DNA of 64,000 nt from CAMCXT01 sp040403315 (GCA_040403315.1 JBBAKX010000005.1:180945-244944), one strand, 5' to 3'; shown: positions 1 through 9,205, numbered from the stretch's first letter. The notes: generated by a model not told the origin, from the letters alone. Translations and numbers: made by a program.

Positions 1-981
1 CATCATGCTAGAACTTTCTGTTGTTCCTGCCACGAAATACACACGTAAACTAGAAGGTAAAATCAAACCGTTCATCCAAGTGTGCATCGCTGATTCTGCA
101 AACCAAAATGCAGGAGAAAAAATCCCCGCTTTTCCATAAGTATCTGGATATCGCATTGCTGCATATATAGAAATCAAGCCGCCCATGGATGAACCTGCCA
201 CGCCCGTATTTTCGGGTTCTGTAAGCGTTCTATAGTTGGCATCCACGTAAGTCTTCAAGGTATTTCGCATGAAATCTACGTATGCTTCACCGTCTCCTCC
301 ACCATAGCTTGGATTTTCCCAAGGAGAATATTCATTCAATCGTTCTGCTCCGCCGTTGTCGATACCAATCACAATGGCTCCTTCATCTCCCGCTAGGAAC
401 AAGTCACGCATCGACTCATCCACTTCCCATTCGCCTGAAAAGGCCAAATTGCTGTTGAAGAGATTCTGTCCGTCTTGCATGTACAAAACCCGGTAACGTT
501 TCTGAGGCTGTGTGTTGTAATCGTCTGGCAGGCACACCCAAATTCTTCGTGTTCGGTTGAGTTCAGGAATATTAAATGCCGATGAAATCATCGATACTGA
601 TGGCAAAGCGGTGCCAGTTGATGTTCCACCTAGATCTTCCCAAGATTGAATCCCAATCAGAACCGTGTCGCCAGGATTTACTGTGAACTGCCGATCAGGT
701 AAAAATCCTCCATTGGTGTTTCCTTCTACTGTTGCCCAAGAACCGCGGGTGAATTTACAGGTGATATTGCCAGAAATATCCAAGGTAATGGCTGGATCTC
801 CATCGATCAAACCGACCAATTGGTGTGTTGCAGAAATTGGATTCCAACCGTTGAAAGAGCCTGCTAGATAAATTGGAGCGCCCACTGGTGTGTTGGTAGG
901 CAAACTGATCACTCGAAAAGTTACCTGAGCAAATCCAAACAAAGATGCCAGCAGAAAGAACAGAAAAAATTTGAATTTCAT
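1..981 (-). CDS. Secreted esterase, alpha/beta hydrolase (3' end cut by window)
   Basis: Only the first 327 codons are in the window and the C-terminus lies beyond base 1. The protein opens with a hydrophobic signal peptide (about residues 1-18, ending FGFAQ). An early-set/CBM48-like segment follows (about 20-110, with the motif LAGSFNGWNP), and then an alpha/beta hydrolase of the putative esterase family (Esterase D / enterochelin esterase-like). The nucleophile elbow reads AGSSMGG, with Ser in a G-x-S-x-G context; the acid and His of the triad would lie in the missing part. The Sec signal indicates export. The ATG lies 5 bp from the stop of the neighbouring omega-amidase gene, so the gene is probably the last of that minus-strand operon. 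The substrate cannot be read from the sequence. Confidence 0.85.
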   Translation of the reverse strand, partial: MKFKFFLFFLLASLFGFAQVTFRVISLPTNTPVGAPIYLAGSFNGWNPISATHQLVGLIDGDPAITLDISGNITCKFTRGSWATVEGNTNGGFLPDRQFTVNPGDTVLIGIQSWEDLGGTSTGTALPSVSMISSAFNIPELNRTRRIWVCLPDDYNTQPQKRYRVLYMQDGQNLFNSNLAFSGEWEVDESMRDLFLAGDEGAIVIGIDNGGAERLNEYSPWENPSYGGGDGEAYVDFMRNTLKTYVDANYRTLTEPENTGVAGSSMGGLISIYAAMRYPDTYGKAGIFSPAFWFAESAMHTWMNGLILPSSLRVYFVAGTTESSSMM

Positions 982-985
982 CATA

Positions 986-1783
986 CTATAAATGTACGGT
1001 GAAATGATCAGCATCCATCCCCGCAGGGAACTGTATGCGATAATCTTCGAGGTCTTTTTTGGTGATGGTTACAGTTTCTACACGGTCGCCAAACCGTTCG
1101 GTAGTTGAAACTTTTTCTCCTTTATAATCGAGCACCACCGAATCGCCAGAATACATGATTCCATTGCCATCATTGCCAATTCTATTCACGCCGATTACAT
1201 ACGATTGGTTTTCGATCGCTCTAGCAACCAGCAACGATTTCCAAGCATGCGAGCGTTTTTCGGGCCAATTGGCTGCGTAAAGCAAACAATCATAATCGAA
1301 TTGATCGCTTAAAAACCGATTGCGCGACCAAACCGGAAAGCGGAGGTCGTAACAAATTAGCGGACAAATCTTCCAGCCTTTGTAGATAAACACCAATCTC
1401 GAAGTACCTTCTGTGTAATGGTTATGTTCGTTTGCCATGCGAAAAAGATGGCGTTTGTCGTAAAATTCTGATTCCCCGGAAGGGTGCATCCACACCAATC
1501 GGTTGAAGAATTTGCCTTGGTCTTTCATCATTATCGAACCCACCACAACAGCATTGTATTGCGTTGCTATTTTCTGCATCCATTGCATACCTTTTCCGCC
1601 GGGCTCTTCTGCCAATTTTTCATTTTCCATACTGAAACCAGTGGTAAACATTTCTGGCAAAACAATGATATCGGTTGTTCCGGTGATACTTTCCAATCGG
1701 CCTTCGAACCAACGTAGATTTTGCTGAACATCTTGCCAGATAATTCTCGTTTGAACGATCGTAATCTTCAAGGATTGACTCAT
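986..1783 (-). CDS. Omega-amidase, nitrilase superfamily (YafV-like)
   Basis: This 265-residue carbon-nitrogen hydrolase shows the complete catalytic triad: Glu44 in LPEMF, Lys110 in YDKRHLF and Cys144 in PLICYDLRFP. The CYDLRFP context and the length match the YafV/omega-amidase branch, which hydrolyses alpha-ketoglutaramate or alpha-ketosuccinamate to the oxo-acid and ammonia. It is cytosolic, with no signal peptide. Its ATG overlaps the stop of the upstream aminotransferase by 4 bp (ATGA). That is the usual partner arrangement: the transaminase makes the omega-amide keto acid and this enzyme pulls the reaction forward, for example in methionine salvage. The exact substrate is inferred from family and context. 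Confidence 0.9.
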   Translation of the reverse strand: MSQSLKITIVQTRIIWQDVQQNLRWFEGRLESITGTTDIIVLPEMFTTGFSMENEKLAEEPGGKGMQWMQKIATQYNAVVVGSIMMKDQGKFFNRLVWMHPSGESEFYDKRHLFRMANEHNHYTEGTSRLVFIYKGWKICPLICYDLRFPVWSRNRFLSDQFDYDCLLYAANWPEKRSHAWKSLLVARAIENQSYVIGVNRIGNDGNGIMYSGDSVVLDYKGEKVSTTERFGDRVETVTITKKDLEDYRIQFPAGMDADHFTVHL

Positions 1784-2937
1784 AATTTGATCAGTTTTTC
1801 AGCCGCACTTTCCAGTTCATGGTTGTCTTTGGCAAAACAAAATCTGAGGTACTTGGATTCCGTTTTCTTGTGGTAAAAAACCGAAACGGGGATCGATGCT
1901 ACACCATACTCGATGGTTAATCGACGAGCAAAATCGGTGTCTTTTTCGTTCGAAATGGCGCTGTAATCAAGCAATTGAAAATAGGTTCCAGGCGATGGTT
2001 GAAATTTAAACCGCGAAGCGCTAAAAAGTCGGTTAAAGAAATCACGCTTTTCTTGATAGAACGCCGACAGCTGACGGTAAGCATCTTTGTTTTCTAAATA
2101 ATCTGCCAATGCATATTGGATCGGAGTATTGGTTGAAAAAACGAGAAACTGATGCACTTTTCTGAATTCCACCATCAAGTTTGCGGGAGCCACACAATAG
2201 CCAATTTTCCAGCCGGTTGTGTGGTATGTTTTACCAAAAGATGATACAATCACAGACCTTTCAGCCAGCTTTGGATACCGTGCAACACTTTGATGTTCAA
2301 GTCCATCGAAGATAATGTGTTCATACACCTCATCGCTGAGGATAATGATATCAGTTTTGTTGGTGAGTTTTTCGAGTTTCATCATGTCGACAGCCGAAAG
2401 CACCGCTCCTGTGGGATTGTGTGGCGTGTTGATGATGATCATTCGGGTACGTTGGTTGATCAACTTTTGAAACTCAGCCCAGTTGATGCTCAACGTTTCG
2501 GAATGAAGCTGAAAGAAAACACATTTTCCTCCAGCCAACTCAACTGCAGGTGCATAAGAATCGTAGGCAGGCTCGATGATAATCACCTCGTCGCCATCTT
2601 TCACAAAGGCTGAAATGGCAGTAAACAAGGCTTGTGTAGCTCCAGAAGTGATGGTTATTTCTGTTTCAGGATGGTAGTAAATCGAGTACATTTCCTCGGT
2701 TTTTCGGGAGATAGCTTCACGCAAAACCTGCACGCCGGGCATTGGCGCGTATTGATTTTTCGCTCCGCGGAGATGCTTCTCGACCAAGCCAATCAGTTCG
2801 GGCGAGCAATCAAATCCTGGAAAACCTTGAGAAAGGTTAATTGCACCGTTTTCTTGTGCGAGTTTTGTCATTACTGAAAAAATCGAAGTCTGAACGGCTG
2901 GTAGTTTTGAGGTTACAACGTTTGGATAAACCGGCAT
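1780..2937 (-). CDS. Methionine/glutamine-type PLP aminotransferase (YbdL/KAT-like)
   Basis: This fold-type I aminotransferase has 385 residues. It carries the N-terminal INLSQGFPGFD motif typical of the kynurenine/methionine aminotransferase group, NTPHNPTGAV around the cofactor-ring Asn, the DEVYEH Asp, and SSFGKTYHTTGWKIG, whose Lys forms the PLP Schiff base. The start is set at the ATG at 2937 (MPVYPN) because the longer reading begins with GTG at 2958 and adds seven residues that do not look conserved. Translational coupling to the omega-amidase suggests a glutamine- or asparagine-donating transaminase used in methionine salvage. Substrate preference is inferred, not visible. Confidence 0.88.
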   Translation of the reverse strand: MPVYPNVVTSKLPAVQTSIFSVMTKLAQENGAINLSQGFPGFDCSPELIGLVEKHLRGAKNQYAPMPGVQVLREAISRKTEEMYSIYYHPETEITITSGATQALFTAISAFVKDGDEVIIIEPAYDSYAPAVELAGGKCVFFQLHSETLSINWAEFQKLINQRTRMIIINTPHNPTGAVLSAVDMMKLEKLTNKTDIIILSDEVYEHIIFDGLEHQSVARYPKLAERSVIVSSFGKTYHTTGWKIGYCVAPANLMVEFRKVHQFLVFSTNTPIQYALADYLENKDAYRQLSAFYQEKRDFFNRLFSASRFKFQPSPGTYFQLLDYSAISNEKDTDFARRLTIEYGVASIPVSVFYHKKTESKYLRFCFAKDNHELESAAEKLIKL

Positions 2938-3064
2938 AAGGCTAGATAATCTTGGCACACAAGATCATGGTTGGATGAAGTGCATGTTAATTGCCCGTAA
3001 AATTAATGCGCAGACGGGATTTCTAATCATAAAGGCCTAAATTTACGCGATAAATCCAAAACTG

Positions 3065-3583
3065 ATGATTATCAACAAAAACACTGTGGTTTCGGTAAAT
3101 TATAAGCTTACCGTGAGCGACAACAATTTCGAATCGGAAGAGCTTATCGAAGAAACCTTTTCTGGCGAGCCATTTACTTTCCTTAACGGATCTGGCGGTT
3201 TGCTCGAAGAATTTGAAAATAACCTCGACGGGTTGAAAGCAGGCGAAAAATTCGACTTCATCATTAAATCAGAAAATGGTTACGGTGAATCAAGTCAAGA
3301 GAATATCGTTCGTATTCCTTTGAACGCTTTCGTTCCTGAAGGTGAAGATTTGGATACCGACATGGTAGCTGCAGGAAATTATCTTCCAATGGTCGACGAT
3401 CAAGGCAACAACATGCAAGGCCTTGTGGTTGAAGTTAGTGACGAGTTCGTTGTGATGGACTTCAATCATCCGCTTGCAGGCAAAGATTTACATTTCGAAG
3501 GTGAAGTAGTAAATGTTCGTGAAGCAACTGCTGAAGAGCAGGAACATGGCCACGTTCATGGCGAAGGTGGTCATCACCACTAA
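3065..3583 (+). CDS. FKBP-type peptidyl-prolyl isomerase, SlyD-like
   Basis: This 172-residue cytosolic protein has the SlyD layout. A split FKBP domain (motifs GSGGLLEEFENNLDGLKAGE and NGYGE) surrounds an insert-in-flap region, the segment PMVDDQGNNMQG follows, and the domain closes with FNHPLAGKDLHFEGEV. The C-terminus is histidine rich (HGHVHGEGGHHH), like the metal-binding tail of SlyD. The expected roles are proline isomerisation with chaperone activity, and possibly nickel or zinc handling. The gene stands alone, divergent from the aminotransferase operon, and ends in a strong bidirectional hairpin shared with the convergent YceI gene. Confidence 0.88.
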   Translation: MIINKNTVVSVNYKLTVSDNNFESEELIEETFSGEPFTFLNGSGGLLEEFENNLDGLKAGEKFDFIIKSENGYGESSQENIVRIPLNAFVPEGEDLDTDMVAAGNYLPMVDDQGNNMQGLVVEVSDEFVVMDFNHPLAGKDLHFEGEVVNVREATAEEQEHGHVHGEGGHHH

Positions 3584-3600
3584 GCACAAATTTTAAACAT

Positions 3601-3639
3601 AAAAAAAGGGCGCTCCGAAATTCGGAACGCCCTTTTTTT
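3601..3639. terminator. Bidirectional rho-independent terminator
   Basis: A near-perfect inverted repeat (arms 3601-3619 and 3621-3639, GGGCG-CTCCGAA against TTCGGAACGCCC, one mismatch) is flanked by seven A on the left and seven T on the right. It can therefore stop transcription of the SlyD-like gene (+) and of the YceI gene (-), which converge here. Confidence 0.9.
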
Positions 3640-3656
3640 ATGCTGAATAAATCAGA

Positions 3657-4310
3657 TTATGCTTTCGCTACAATGTTAAACTTCACATTGAAAGCATCGT
3701 TGATCATCTTGTCGCCAAGATCTTGGAAGAATTTTCCTGAACCGTATTTGATATCCCATTCGGTGCGGTCGATATCGAATTGTGCATTCGCTTTCAATTC
3801 TTTCTCATCCATAGTAATGGTTGCAGGGAAAGTGATTGCTTTAGCAATGCCTTTAATGGTAAGGTTACCTTTTACATTGTAGTTAGGTGCACCTGCAGCA
3901 GCGCCAGCGATAGGCTCTACAGAAACAATTTCGAAAGTCGACTCAGGATTTTTAGCTGTTGCGAAGAAATCATCAGAATTCAAGTGTCCTGAAAGTTTTC
4001 CGTTAGTTTCTGCATCTGTAATGTCAAGAACCTTGATCGAGGTCATGTCCATTGCAAATTTACCAGCTGTAAGTTTACCAGCTTCTGCATTAAGCTGTCC
4101 AGATTTGATAGCTACAGATCCATTGTGTTGACCTGTTACTTTTTTAGCAGTCCATTCAACTGATGAAGAAGCAACATCAAGTTTATAAGAAACAGCACCT
4201 GCACCTGCTTCAGCAGCAGCTTGTCCGTCTTCTGTTTTAACTGAGCTTCCTCCGCAAGAAGCGAAGAAGGTAGCAACAACTACCGTAAGGGCAAAAATTG
4301 ATTTTTTCAT
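3657..4310 (-). CDS. YceI-family lipoprotein
   Basis: The product is 217 residues. The ATG at 4310 is chosen because it gives a clean lipoprotein signal (MKKSIFALTVVVATFFASC, lipobox Cys19). The alternative ATG at 4346 would bury this signal behind 12 residues and overlap the upstream gene. After a low-complexity linker the rest is a YceI-like lipocalin-type domain (about residues 35-217), with motifs VEWTAKKVTG, GHLNSDDFFATAKNPESTF, NLTIKGI and FDIDRTEWDIKYGSGKFFQDLGDK. YceI proteins bind polyisoprenoids or amphiphiles. The gene follows a MarR regulator at 22 bp, so the two are probably cotranscribed. Confidence 0.9.
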   Translation of the reverse strand: MKKSIFALTVVVATFFASCGGSSVKTEDGQAAAEAGAGAVSYKLDVASSSVEWTAKKVTGQHNGSVAIKSGQLNAEAGKLTAGKFAMDMTSIKVLDITDAETNGKLSGHLNSDDFFATAKNPESTFEIVSVEPIAGAAAGAPNYNVKGNLTIKGIAKAITFPATITMDEKELKANAQFDIDRTEWDIKYGSGKFFQDLGDKMINDAFNVKFNIVAKA

Positions 4311-4332
4311 AAGAATTATTGAGGGTTTAGGG

Positions 4333-4797
4333 TTATTCGGTTTCATTCATGTTTCTGCCTTTATCGAGCAATTCATTTAATAATGAGGCTTCTTCTTCGG
4401 TAAGCGAATCAATGCCAAAATAAAATTCATGCTCAACTTTATCTATCAAAGCCAGAAGGTTCAATCCAGATTGCGTAATTGAAATATCTACTGCACGGCG
4501 ATCGAGTTCTGAAACCCTACGTTCTACCAATTTTTTGGCTCGGAGTTTTTCAACGATACGTGATGCATTAGAAGATTTGTCTAACATACGATCGATCAAA
4601 TCATTCACTGTGGTGAATTTCGGATGTTGCCCACGTAAGATACGCAGAATATTAAACTGCGGAAGGGTTAAACCAAACTTCTTGAGCATGCGCATGTTTC
4701 GGTTCACCATAAAGCTGTAGGTGAACGCAAGATTGACTCCAGCTTTCTGATATTGGCTTTTGAATTTCCGTTGTTTGATATCTTCTTCTAGTCCCAT
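4333..4797 (-). CDS. MarR-family transcriptional regulator
   Basis: This 154-residue winged-helix protein has the MarR pattern. An N-terminal helix pair is followed by FGLTLPQFNILRILRG, the recognition region DRMLDKSSNASRIVEKL, and the wing with ERRVSELDRRAVDISITQSGLNLL, where DRRAVDISIT matches the family signature. It is likely a dimeric cytosolic repressor. It lies directly upstream of the YceI lipoprotein gene on the same strand, so YceI and the regulator itself are its most likely targets. The inducer is unknown. Confidence 0.9.
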   Translation of the reverse strand: MGLEEDIKQRKFKSQYQKAGVNLAFTYSFMVNRNMRMLKKFGLTLPQFNILRILRGQHPKFTTVNDLIDRMLDKSSNASRIVEKLRAKKLVERRVSELDRRAVDISITQSGLNLLALIDKVEHEFYFGIDSLTEEEASLLNELLDKGRNMNETE

Positions 4798-4883
4798 TGT
4801 GACGCGAATTTATGTTATAACATTATATGTATGTACATTCTTTTGTGAAAAATACTTAATTAACTGAATTACAGACAAATAAA

Positions 4884-4907
4884 AAGCCGGAGAGATTTCC
4901 CCGGCTT
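4884..4907 (-). terminator. Rho-independent terminator of the T9SS protein gene
   Basis: The arms AAGCCGG (4884-4890) and CCGGCTT (4901-4907) form a 7-bp stem. Read on the minus strand the hairpin is followed by TTTTTATTTG, as expected 22 bp downstream of the gene ending at 4929. Confidence 0.8.
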
Positions 4908-4928
4908 CAATAACAAAGATTAACTAGC

Positions 4929-6296
4929 TTATTGTTTAACGAAGCGTTTGCTTATCAATTTGCTGTTGATTGTAGCTTGCATGAAATAAAGTCCAGCATT
5001 TAGGTCCGAAACATCGATTTGTTGTCTGTTGCTTAATTCCTGTTTTAGCATTCTTCCATGCATATCGAAAATTCTGATTTGCTCAATTTGATCTTTGCAT
5101 AAAAGATTCAAAAGCCCATCTGTTGGATTCGGGAAGATTGTAAAGCTATCTTCTCCAATTGATTCGATGCCAGTAACATCCAAGTAAGTTCCAAAAACGC
5201 TGCGGTTGTTGAATTGATATTCGTTTGTATTGATATCGTAAAACTGTTGAATACGTTCTAAAATATTGTTGTTTGCATCATAGGTATAGGTGAACAAGAT
5301 TGCGAAGTCGATAGACACCTCACCATTGCTGTAGGATTCAGATTTCTCTTCAAGTGTATTCCCTTTATCATCGATGAGTAATGTAAATCGAGAGGATAAC
5401 ATCCAAGCCACACCATCAAACGCCTCAATTAGATCAGTATATCCACCATTGTCTGAATCGTTTCGAACTTGGCGATAAGTATCCAAATAACTCCCATCTA
5501 GAAATTCTTGCTCTGTGTATGAAACGGGTTCGAAAGTTTCAAAGTTATTGTAGTTAATCCACCGATCTATTAAGAATCTGCTTTGCAGCATCCAATTGCC
5601 TCCCTGAGATAAAAACAAAAGCGCTGTATCGGCTTCCGTTGATCCAGCTTGATAAGCAAACTCAATTCTAATAAAATCTTCTAGGGTTCCGTCCATTGAA
5701 GGTTCTTGAAAAATAAGTTGGGTTCTCTGAGTGCCATCATAGGCTGCCAAAACACTCGAATAGGTAATCCAACTTTGGGTGTTACCATCCCAACTTTGAG
5801 ATTCAACACCCACCAAGTTGTTCGATCCATCATAAGTTGTGAGGAATTTGTCTCCAAATTGGATTGCCCATGAACTATTTTCCCAAATAAAATTCTGTTC
5901 TCCAGTTGGATAACCTTGATTATTGTGTGTATCAACCTTTTTCTGCGTGTTTACCCAAGAGCCATTTTCAAAAGCCTGTGTAATAACCACATCTTCAAGT
6001 GGAGTATTGGAGTAAATTTCTCGAGAGATGTATTCATTGGTAACTGGATCGCCAATGTTTACTGTATCTAAATCACTTTCGAAATAAACGTAATTTCTAA
6101 TTGCGACTGAATCCCAAATTGAAAATTCAGGATTCCAAACGAATTGCTTCTCTACAGTAGGCAAAAATTCATTTACCGCCCGTGATCTTTGATTTGCTTG
6201 GTTTTTAATCCGATTTAAAAATCCTGATTTGTTTTGTGCACCAGCCTGAAGAGCAGAGATTAGTGCAATACTTGCGAATAGGTATTTTGTTTTCAT
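4929..6296 (-). CDS. Secreted protein with T9SS type A sorting domain
   Basis: The product has 455 residues: a signal peptide (about 1-20, ending LQAGAQ), a long central region rich in Trp, Tyr, Asn and Asp with recurring stretches of the type 'W...F..YD.NNN' (for example FLTTYDGSNNLVG and FTYTYDANNNILE), and a C-terminal type A sorting domain (about 375-455). The sorting domain shows FTIFPNPTDGLLNL, the middle box RIFDMHGRML and the end box LNAGLYFMQA...KRFVKQ. This predicts export across the inner membrane by Sec and across the outer membrane by T9SS. The YD-like repeats suggest a beta-rich surface protein of unknown ligand. Confidence 0.85.
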   Translation of the reverse strand: MKTKYLFASIALISALQAGAQNKSGFLNRIKNQANQRSRAVNEFLPTVEKQFVWNPEFSIWDSVAIRNYVYFESDLDTVNIGDPVTNEYISREIYSNTPLEDVVITQAFENGSWVNTQKKVDTHNNQGYPTGEQNFIWENSSWAIQFGDKFLTTYDGSNNLVGVESQSWDGNTQSWITYSSVLAAYDGTQRTQLIFQEPSMDGTLEDFIRIEFAYQAGSTEADTALLFLSQGGNWMLQSRFLIDRWINYNNFETFEPVSYTEQEFLDGSYLDTYRQVRNDSDNGGYTDLIEAFDGVAWMLSSRFTLLIDDKGNTLEEKSESYSNGEVSIDFAILFTYTYDANNNILERIQQFYDINTNEYQFNNRSVFGTYLDVTGIESIGEDSFTIFPNPTDGLLNLLCKDQIEQIRIFDMHGRMLKQELSNRQQIDVSDLNAGLYFMQATINSKLISKRFVKQ

Positions 6297-6343
6297 AAGT
6301 AAGTTTTATTGAATGCTATAAGTGTTAATGCCTATATTTATTG

Positions 6344-7360
6344 TTACAAGTGCTCAGATTTTTTGTCTTCTTCTGGTGTTTCTGTGCTGTATTCCGTTTT
6401 GGCTTCTTTCGCATCTAATCCCTTCGTTCTCAACCAAGCCGCAAAAGCTGATGTATATCCGTGCGTGACCAACACCCTTTCTGCACCAGTAGCTTCTACA
6501 GCGGTATTGAGACTTGTCCAATCGGCATGATCCGACAAAGGAAATCCACGATCCACTGAAATTCTTCTTCGCGACCCTCTGATGCTCATCCAACCTGAAG
6601 CCACTGCCGATTCATAAGGTTCAAATTTTCGCATCCAATCGGAACCTGCCACGGCTGGCGGAATGATAATCAACGCTCTTCTATAGTCGGCTTGGTTAGC
6701 GGCAACCTGCACCTTATCGGTGGATGGCAGATCGAAACCTGCGGCTATCAAGACTTCGTGTGTGGCATGAATTGCACCGTGCGTGTAAATTGGACCGATT
6801 GATGGATCAATGTTTTTCAATATCCGCTGTGCCTTCCCCAACGAATATGCGCTAATGAAACTGCAAATACCCTGATCTGCATTGGTCTTCCACCACGACT
6901 CAATATCTTTAAATATCTCCGCTTGCGGCTTCCAACGATACACCGGCAAACCAAAGGTCGACTCAGTAATAAACGTATGGCATTGCACAGGTTCGAACGG
7001 AGCAGAAAATCCATCATTCTCCAATTTATAATCGCCCGTAAAAACCCAAACTTCGCCTTTGTGCTCAACACGAATCTGCGAAGATCCAATGATATGCCCT
7101 GCGGGATGAAACGAAAACTCCACACCATTGATCATGATCGGTTCATTGAAACCTACTGTTTCCAATGGTAAATTTTTTCCCAATCGATGCCTCAAAACCG
7201 CTTCAGAATCTCGGTGCGACAAATATGCTTTCGATCCATATCTCGCGTGGTCGCTATGCGCATGGGTGATCAACGCCTTATCCACAGCGCGCCATGGATC
7301 GAGATAAACATCCGCTGGCGGACAATAAATGCCTTTGTTGGTGAAGGTGAGCAAATCCAT
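6344..7360 (-). CDS. Ligase-associated DNA exonuclease, MBL/beta-CASP fold
   Basis: The 338-residue protein starts with a metallo-beta-lactamase core: THAHSDHARYG is the HxHxDH metal site, HPAGHIIGSSQI gives a His ligand, and TGDYKLE gives the bridging Asp. It continues with a beta-CASP-like part containing FITESTFG, SLGKAQRI and the late histidines in PLSDHADW and VTHG. This composition matches the bacterial family called ligase-associated DNA exonuclease, normally encoded next to an ATP-dependent DNA ligase. No ligase gene is in this window. A nuclease role in DNA end processing is inferred from the family. Confidence 0.85.
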   Translation of the reverse strand: MDLLTFTNKGIYCPPADVYLDPWRAVDKALITHAHSDHARYGSKAYLSHRDSEAVLRHRLGKNLPLETVGFNEPIMINGVEFSFHPAGHIIGSSQIRVEHKGEVWVFTGDYKLENDGFSAPFEPVQCHTFITESTFGLPVYRWKPQAEIFKDIESWWKTNADQGICSFISAYSLGKAQRILKNIDPSIGPIYTHGAIHATHEVLIAAGFDLPSTDKVQVAANQADYRRALIIIPPAVAGSDWMRKFEPYESAVASGWMSIRGSRRRISVDRGFPLSDHADWTSLNTAVEATGAERVLVTHGYTSAFAAWLRTKGLDAKEAKTEYSTETPEEDKKSEHL

Positions 7361-7401
7361 TACCCAAAACTAAGGGTTTACTCTGTATGATAGATTTCTA
7401 T

Positions 7402-7410
7402 TATACTTGC
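7402..7410 (+). promoter_or_regulatory. -7 promoter element of the epimerase gene
   Basis: TATACTTGC resembles the Bacteroidota -7 element TAnnTTTG with one change. It lies 3 bp before the ATG at 7414, so the transcript would be essentially leaderless. Confidence 0.4.
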
Positions 7411-7413
7411 AAG

Positions 7414-7818
7414 ATGAACAAAATCGAACATCTCGGTATTGCCGTAAAAGATGCATCTGCTTCCATCAAATTGTTTGAATTGCTGCTCGGAGTGGCGCCA
7501 TACAAATCAGAGTTGGTTGAAAGCGAAAATGTTGAAACCATATTCTTCCAGCTTGGCCCCAATAAAATTGAACTCTTAAGAAGTACAGATCCAGATGGAA
7601 CCATCGCCAAATTCCTAGACAAAAAAGGAGAGGGATTTCACCATGTAGCCATTGCTGTGGATGATATCCATTCAGAAATGAAGCGCCTCTCAGCTGCCGG
7701 TTTCGAATTGCTCATGCAAGAACCGAAAAAAGGTGCCGACAATAAACTCATCTGCTTTTTGCATCCACGGTCAACAAACGGTTTGCTTGTCGAGCTCTGT
7801 CAAGAAATTTCATCTTGA
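7414..7818 (+). CDS. mce: Methylmalonyl-CoA epimerase
   Basis: This 134-residue VOC-fold protein is formed by two beta-alpha-beta-beta-beta modules. Visible family motifs are IEHLGIAVKDAS with the first metal-binding His, NKIELLRS with Glu, GEGFHHVAIAVDDI with the second His, and the C-terminal GLLVELCQ with the last Glu ligand. The enzyme interconverts (2R)- and (2S)-methylmalonyl-CoA in the propionate/succinate route. The ATG at 7414 (MNKIEHLG) is used rather than 7387, because the motif normally starts the protein and a -7-like element lies between the two. Confidence 0.9.
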   Translation: MNKIEHLGIAVKDASASIKLFELLLGVAPYKSELVESENVETIFFQLGPNKIELLRSTDPDGTIAKFLDKKGEGFHHVAIAVDDIHSEMKRLSAAGFELLMQEPKKGADNKLICFLHPRSTNGLLVELCQEISS

Positions 7819-7892
7819 TGCAAATGCGCCACCTTTGCTTTTCAAAATAACTACATTTAGGTATTCCTTTTTACACCCAGCATACGCTTCCG

Positions 7893-9179
7893 ATGAAATA
7901 CGATCAAATTGACAGTCAGCTCTTTACAACAAACAGAAAACGATTTATTGATGGCATGAAGCCCAATCATATTGCTGTTTTTGTATCGAACGATGAGATG
8001 CCTCGAAGTGCTGATGCCAATTACCTTTGGCGTCAAAACCCGGATTTGTTTTACCTCAGTGGAATTGACCAAGAACAAAGCATACTGTTGTTGTTTCCTG
8101 ATGCTCCAAATGCCAAACAGCGTGAAATTCTATTTCTTAGAAAGACCAACGAAACCATTGCTGTTTGGGAAGGACATAAATATTCACGCGAGGAAGGAAG
8201 AGGAGTTTCAGGCATAGAAAACATTCAATGGAACGAAAATTTCGAATCTGTTTTCCATGTTTTAATGACTTATGCTGAAGGTATTTACCTCAACCAAAAC
8301 GACCACGACCGCGCACATACTGAAGTTCCATACAAGGAAATGCGCTTCGCTGCTGAGGTGAAGTCGAAATATCCGTTGCACAAAATCGAACGCAGTGCAC
8401 CAATCATGCACAAGATTCGCTCGATCAAATCGCATTGGGAAGTTGATTTGATGCGAACTGCCTGCAACATCACCGAGAAGGCATTTCGTCGCGTATTGGG
8501 CTTCGTTAAACCAGGCGTTTGGGAGTATGAAATCGAGGCCGAAATCAGCCATGAATTCTTGCGCAACCGTGCCACAGGCCATGCTTATTACCCGATCATC
8601 GCGTCTGGCGGATCAGCTTGCGTGTTGCATTATGTAGAAAACAATCGTCAGTGCAAAGACGGCGATTTGATCCTGATGGATTTCGGTTCTGAATATGCCA
8701 ACTACAACTCAGATCTCACCCGCACAATTCCAGTAAATGGCAAGTTTACAGGCCGACAAAGAGCAGTATATAATGCTGTTTTATCGGTTATGAAATATGC
8801 AAAATCGATGCTTGTTCCAGGTACATTGTTCGACGACTACAACCGCGAAGTTGGTCTGGCGATGGAGCAAGAACTCATCAGATTAGGTTTGCTCAACGCT
8901 ACCGATGTGAAGGCTCAATCGCCTGATGCGCCGCTGTACAAGAAGTATTTCATGCACGGAACATCTCATTATTTAGGCTTGGATGTGCACGATGTGGGAT
9001 ATCGATTCGCGCGCTTCGAACCAGGCATGGTATTTACCTGTGAACCTGGCATTTACATTCCAGAAGAAAGCATCGGAATCCGTTTGGAAAATGACATTTT
9101 AATTACCGAAAGCGGCAACATCGATTTAATGGAGAACATTCCGCTCGAGGCCGAAGAAATCGAGTCGTTGATGGCCTAA
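7893..9179 (+). CDS. pepP: Xaa-Pro aminopeptidase (aminopeptidase P)
   Basis: The product has 428 residues. An N-terminal AMP_N domain (about 1-135, with ANYLWRQNPDLFYLSGI) precedes a pita-bread M24 domain (about 170-425). Metal ligands are recognisable as the Asp pair in LMDFGSEYANYNSDLTRT, the His in HGTSHYLGLDVHD, Glu in CEPGIYIPEE and Glu in IRLENDILIT. It releases the N-terminal residue before proline and is cytosolic, with no signal peptide. It has its own promoter region after the epimerase gene (75 bp gap) and ends at a hairpin shared with the convergent DUF1579 gene. Confidence 0.92.
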   Translation: MKYDQIDSQLFTTNRKRFIDGMKPNHIAVFVSNDEMPRSADANYLWRQNPDLFYLSGIDQEQSILLLFPDAPNAKQREILFLRKTNETIAVWEGHKYSREEGRGVSGIENIQWNENFESVFHVLMTYAEGIYLNQNDHDRAHTEVPYKEMRFAAEVKSKYPLHKIERSAPIMHKIRSIKSHWEVDLMRTACNITEKAFRRVLGFVKPGVWEYEIEAEISHEFLRNRATGHAYYPIIASGGSACVLHYVENNRQCKDGDLILMDFGSEYANYNSDLTRTIPVNGKFTGRQRAVYNAVLSVMKYAKSMLVPGTLFDDYNREVGLAMEQELIRLGLLNATDVKAQSPDAPLYKKYFMHGTSHYLGLDVHDVGYRFARFEPGMVFTCEPGIYIPEESIGIRLENDILITESGNIDLMENIPLEAEEIESLMA

Positions 9180-9205
9180 CACCAAACATCAACTATTTTA
9201 AACAG

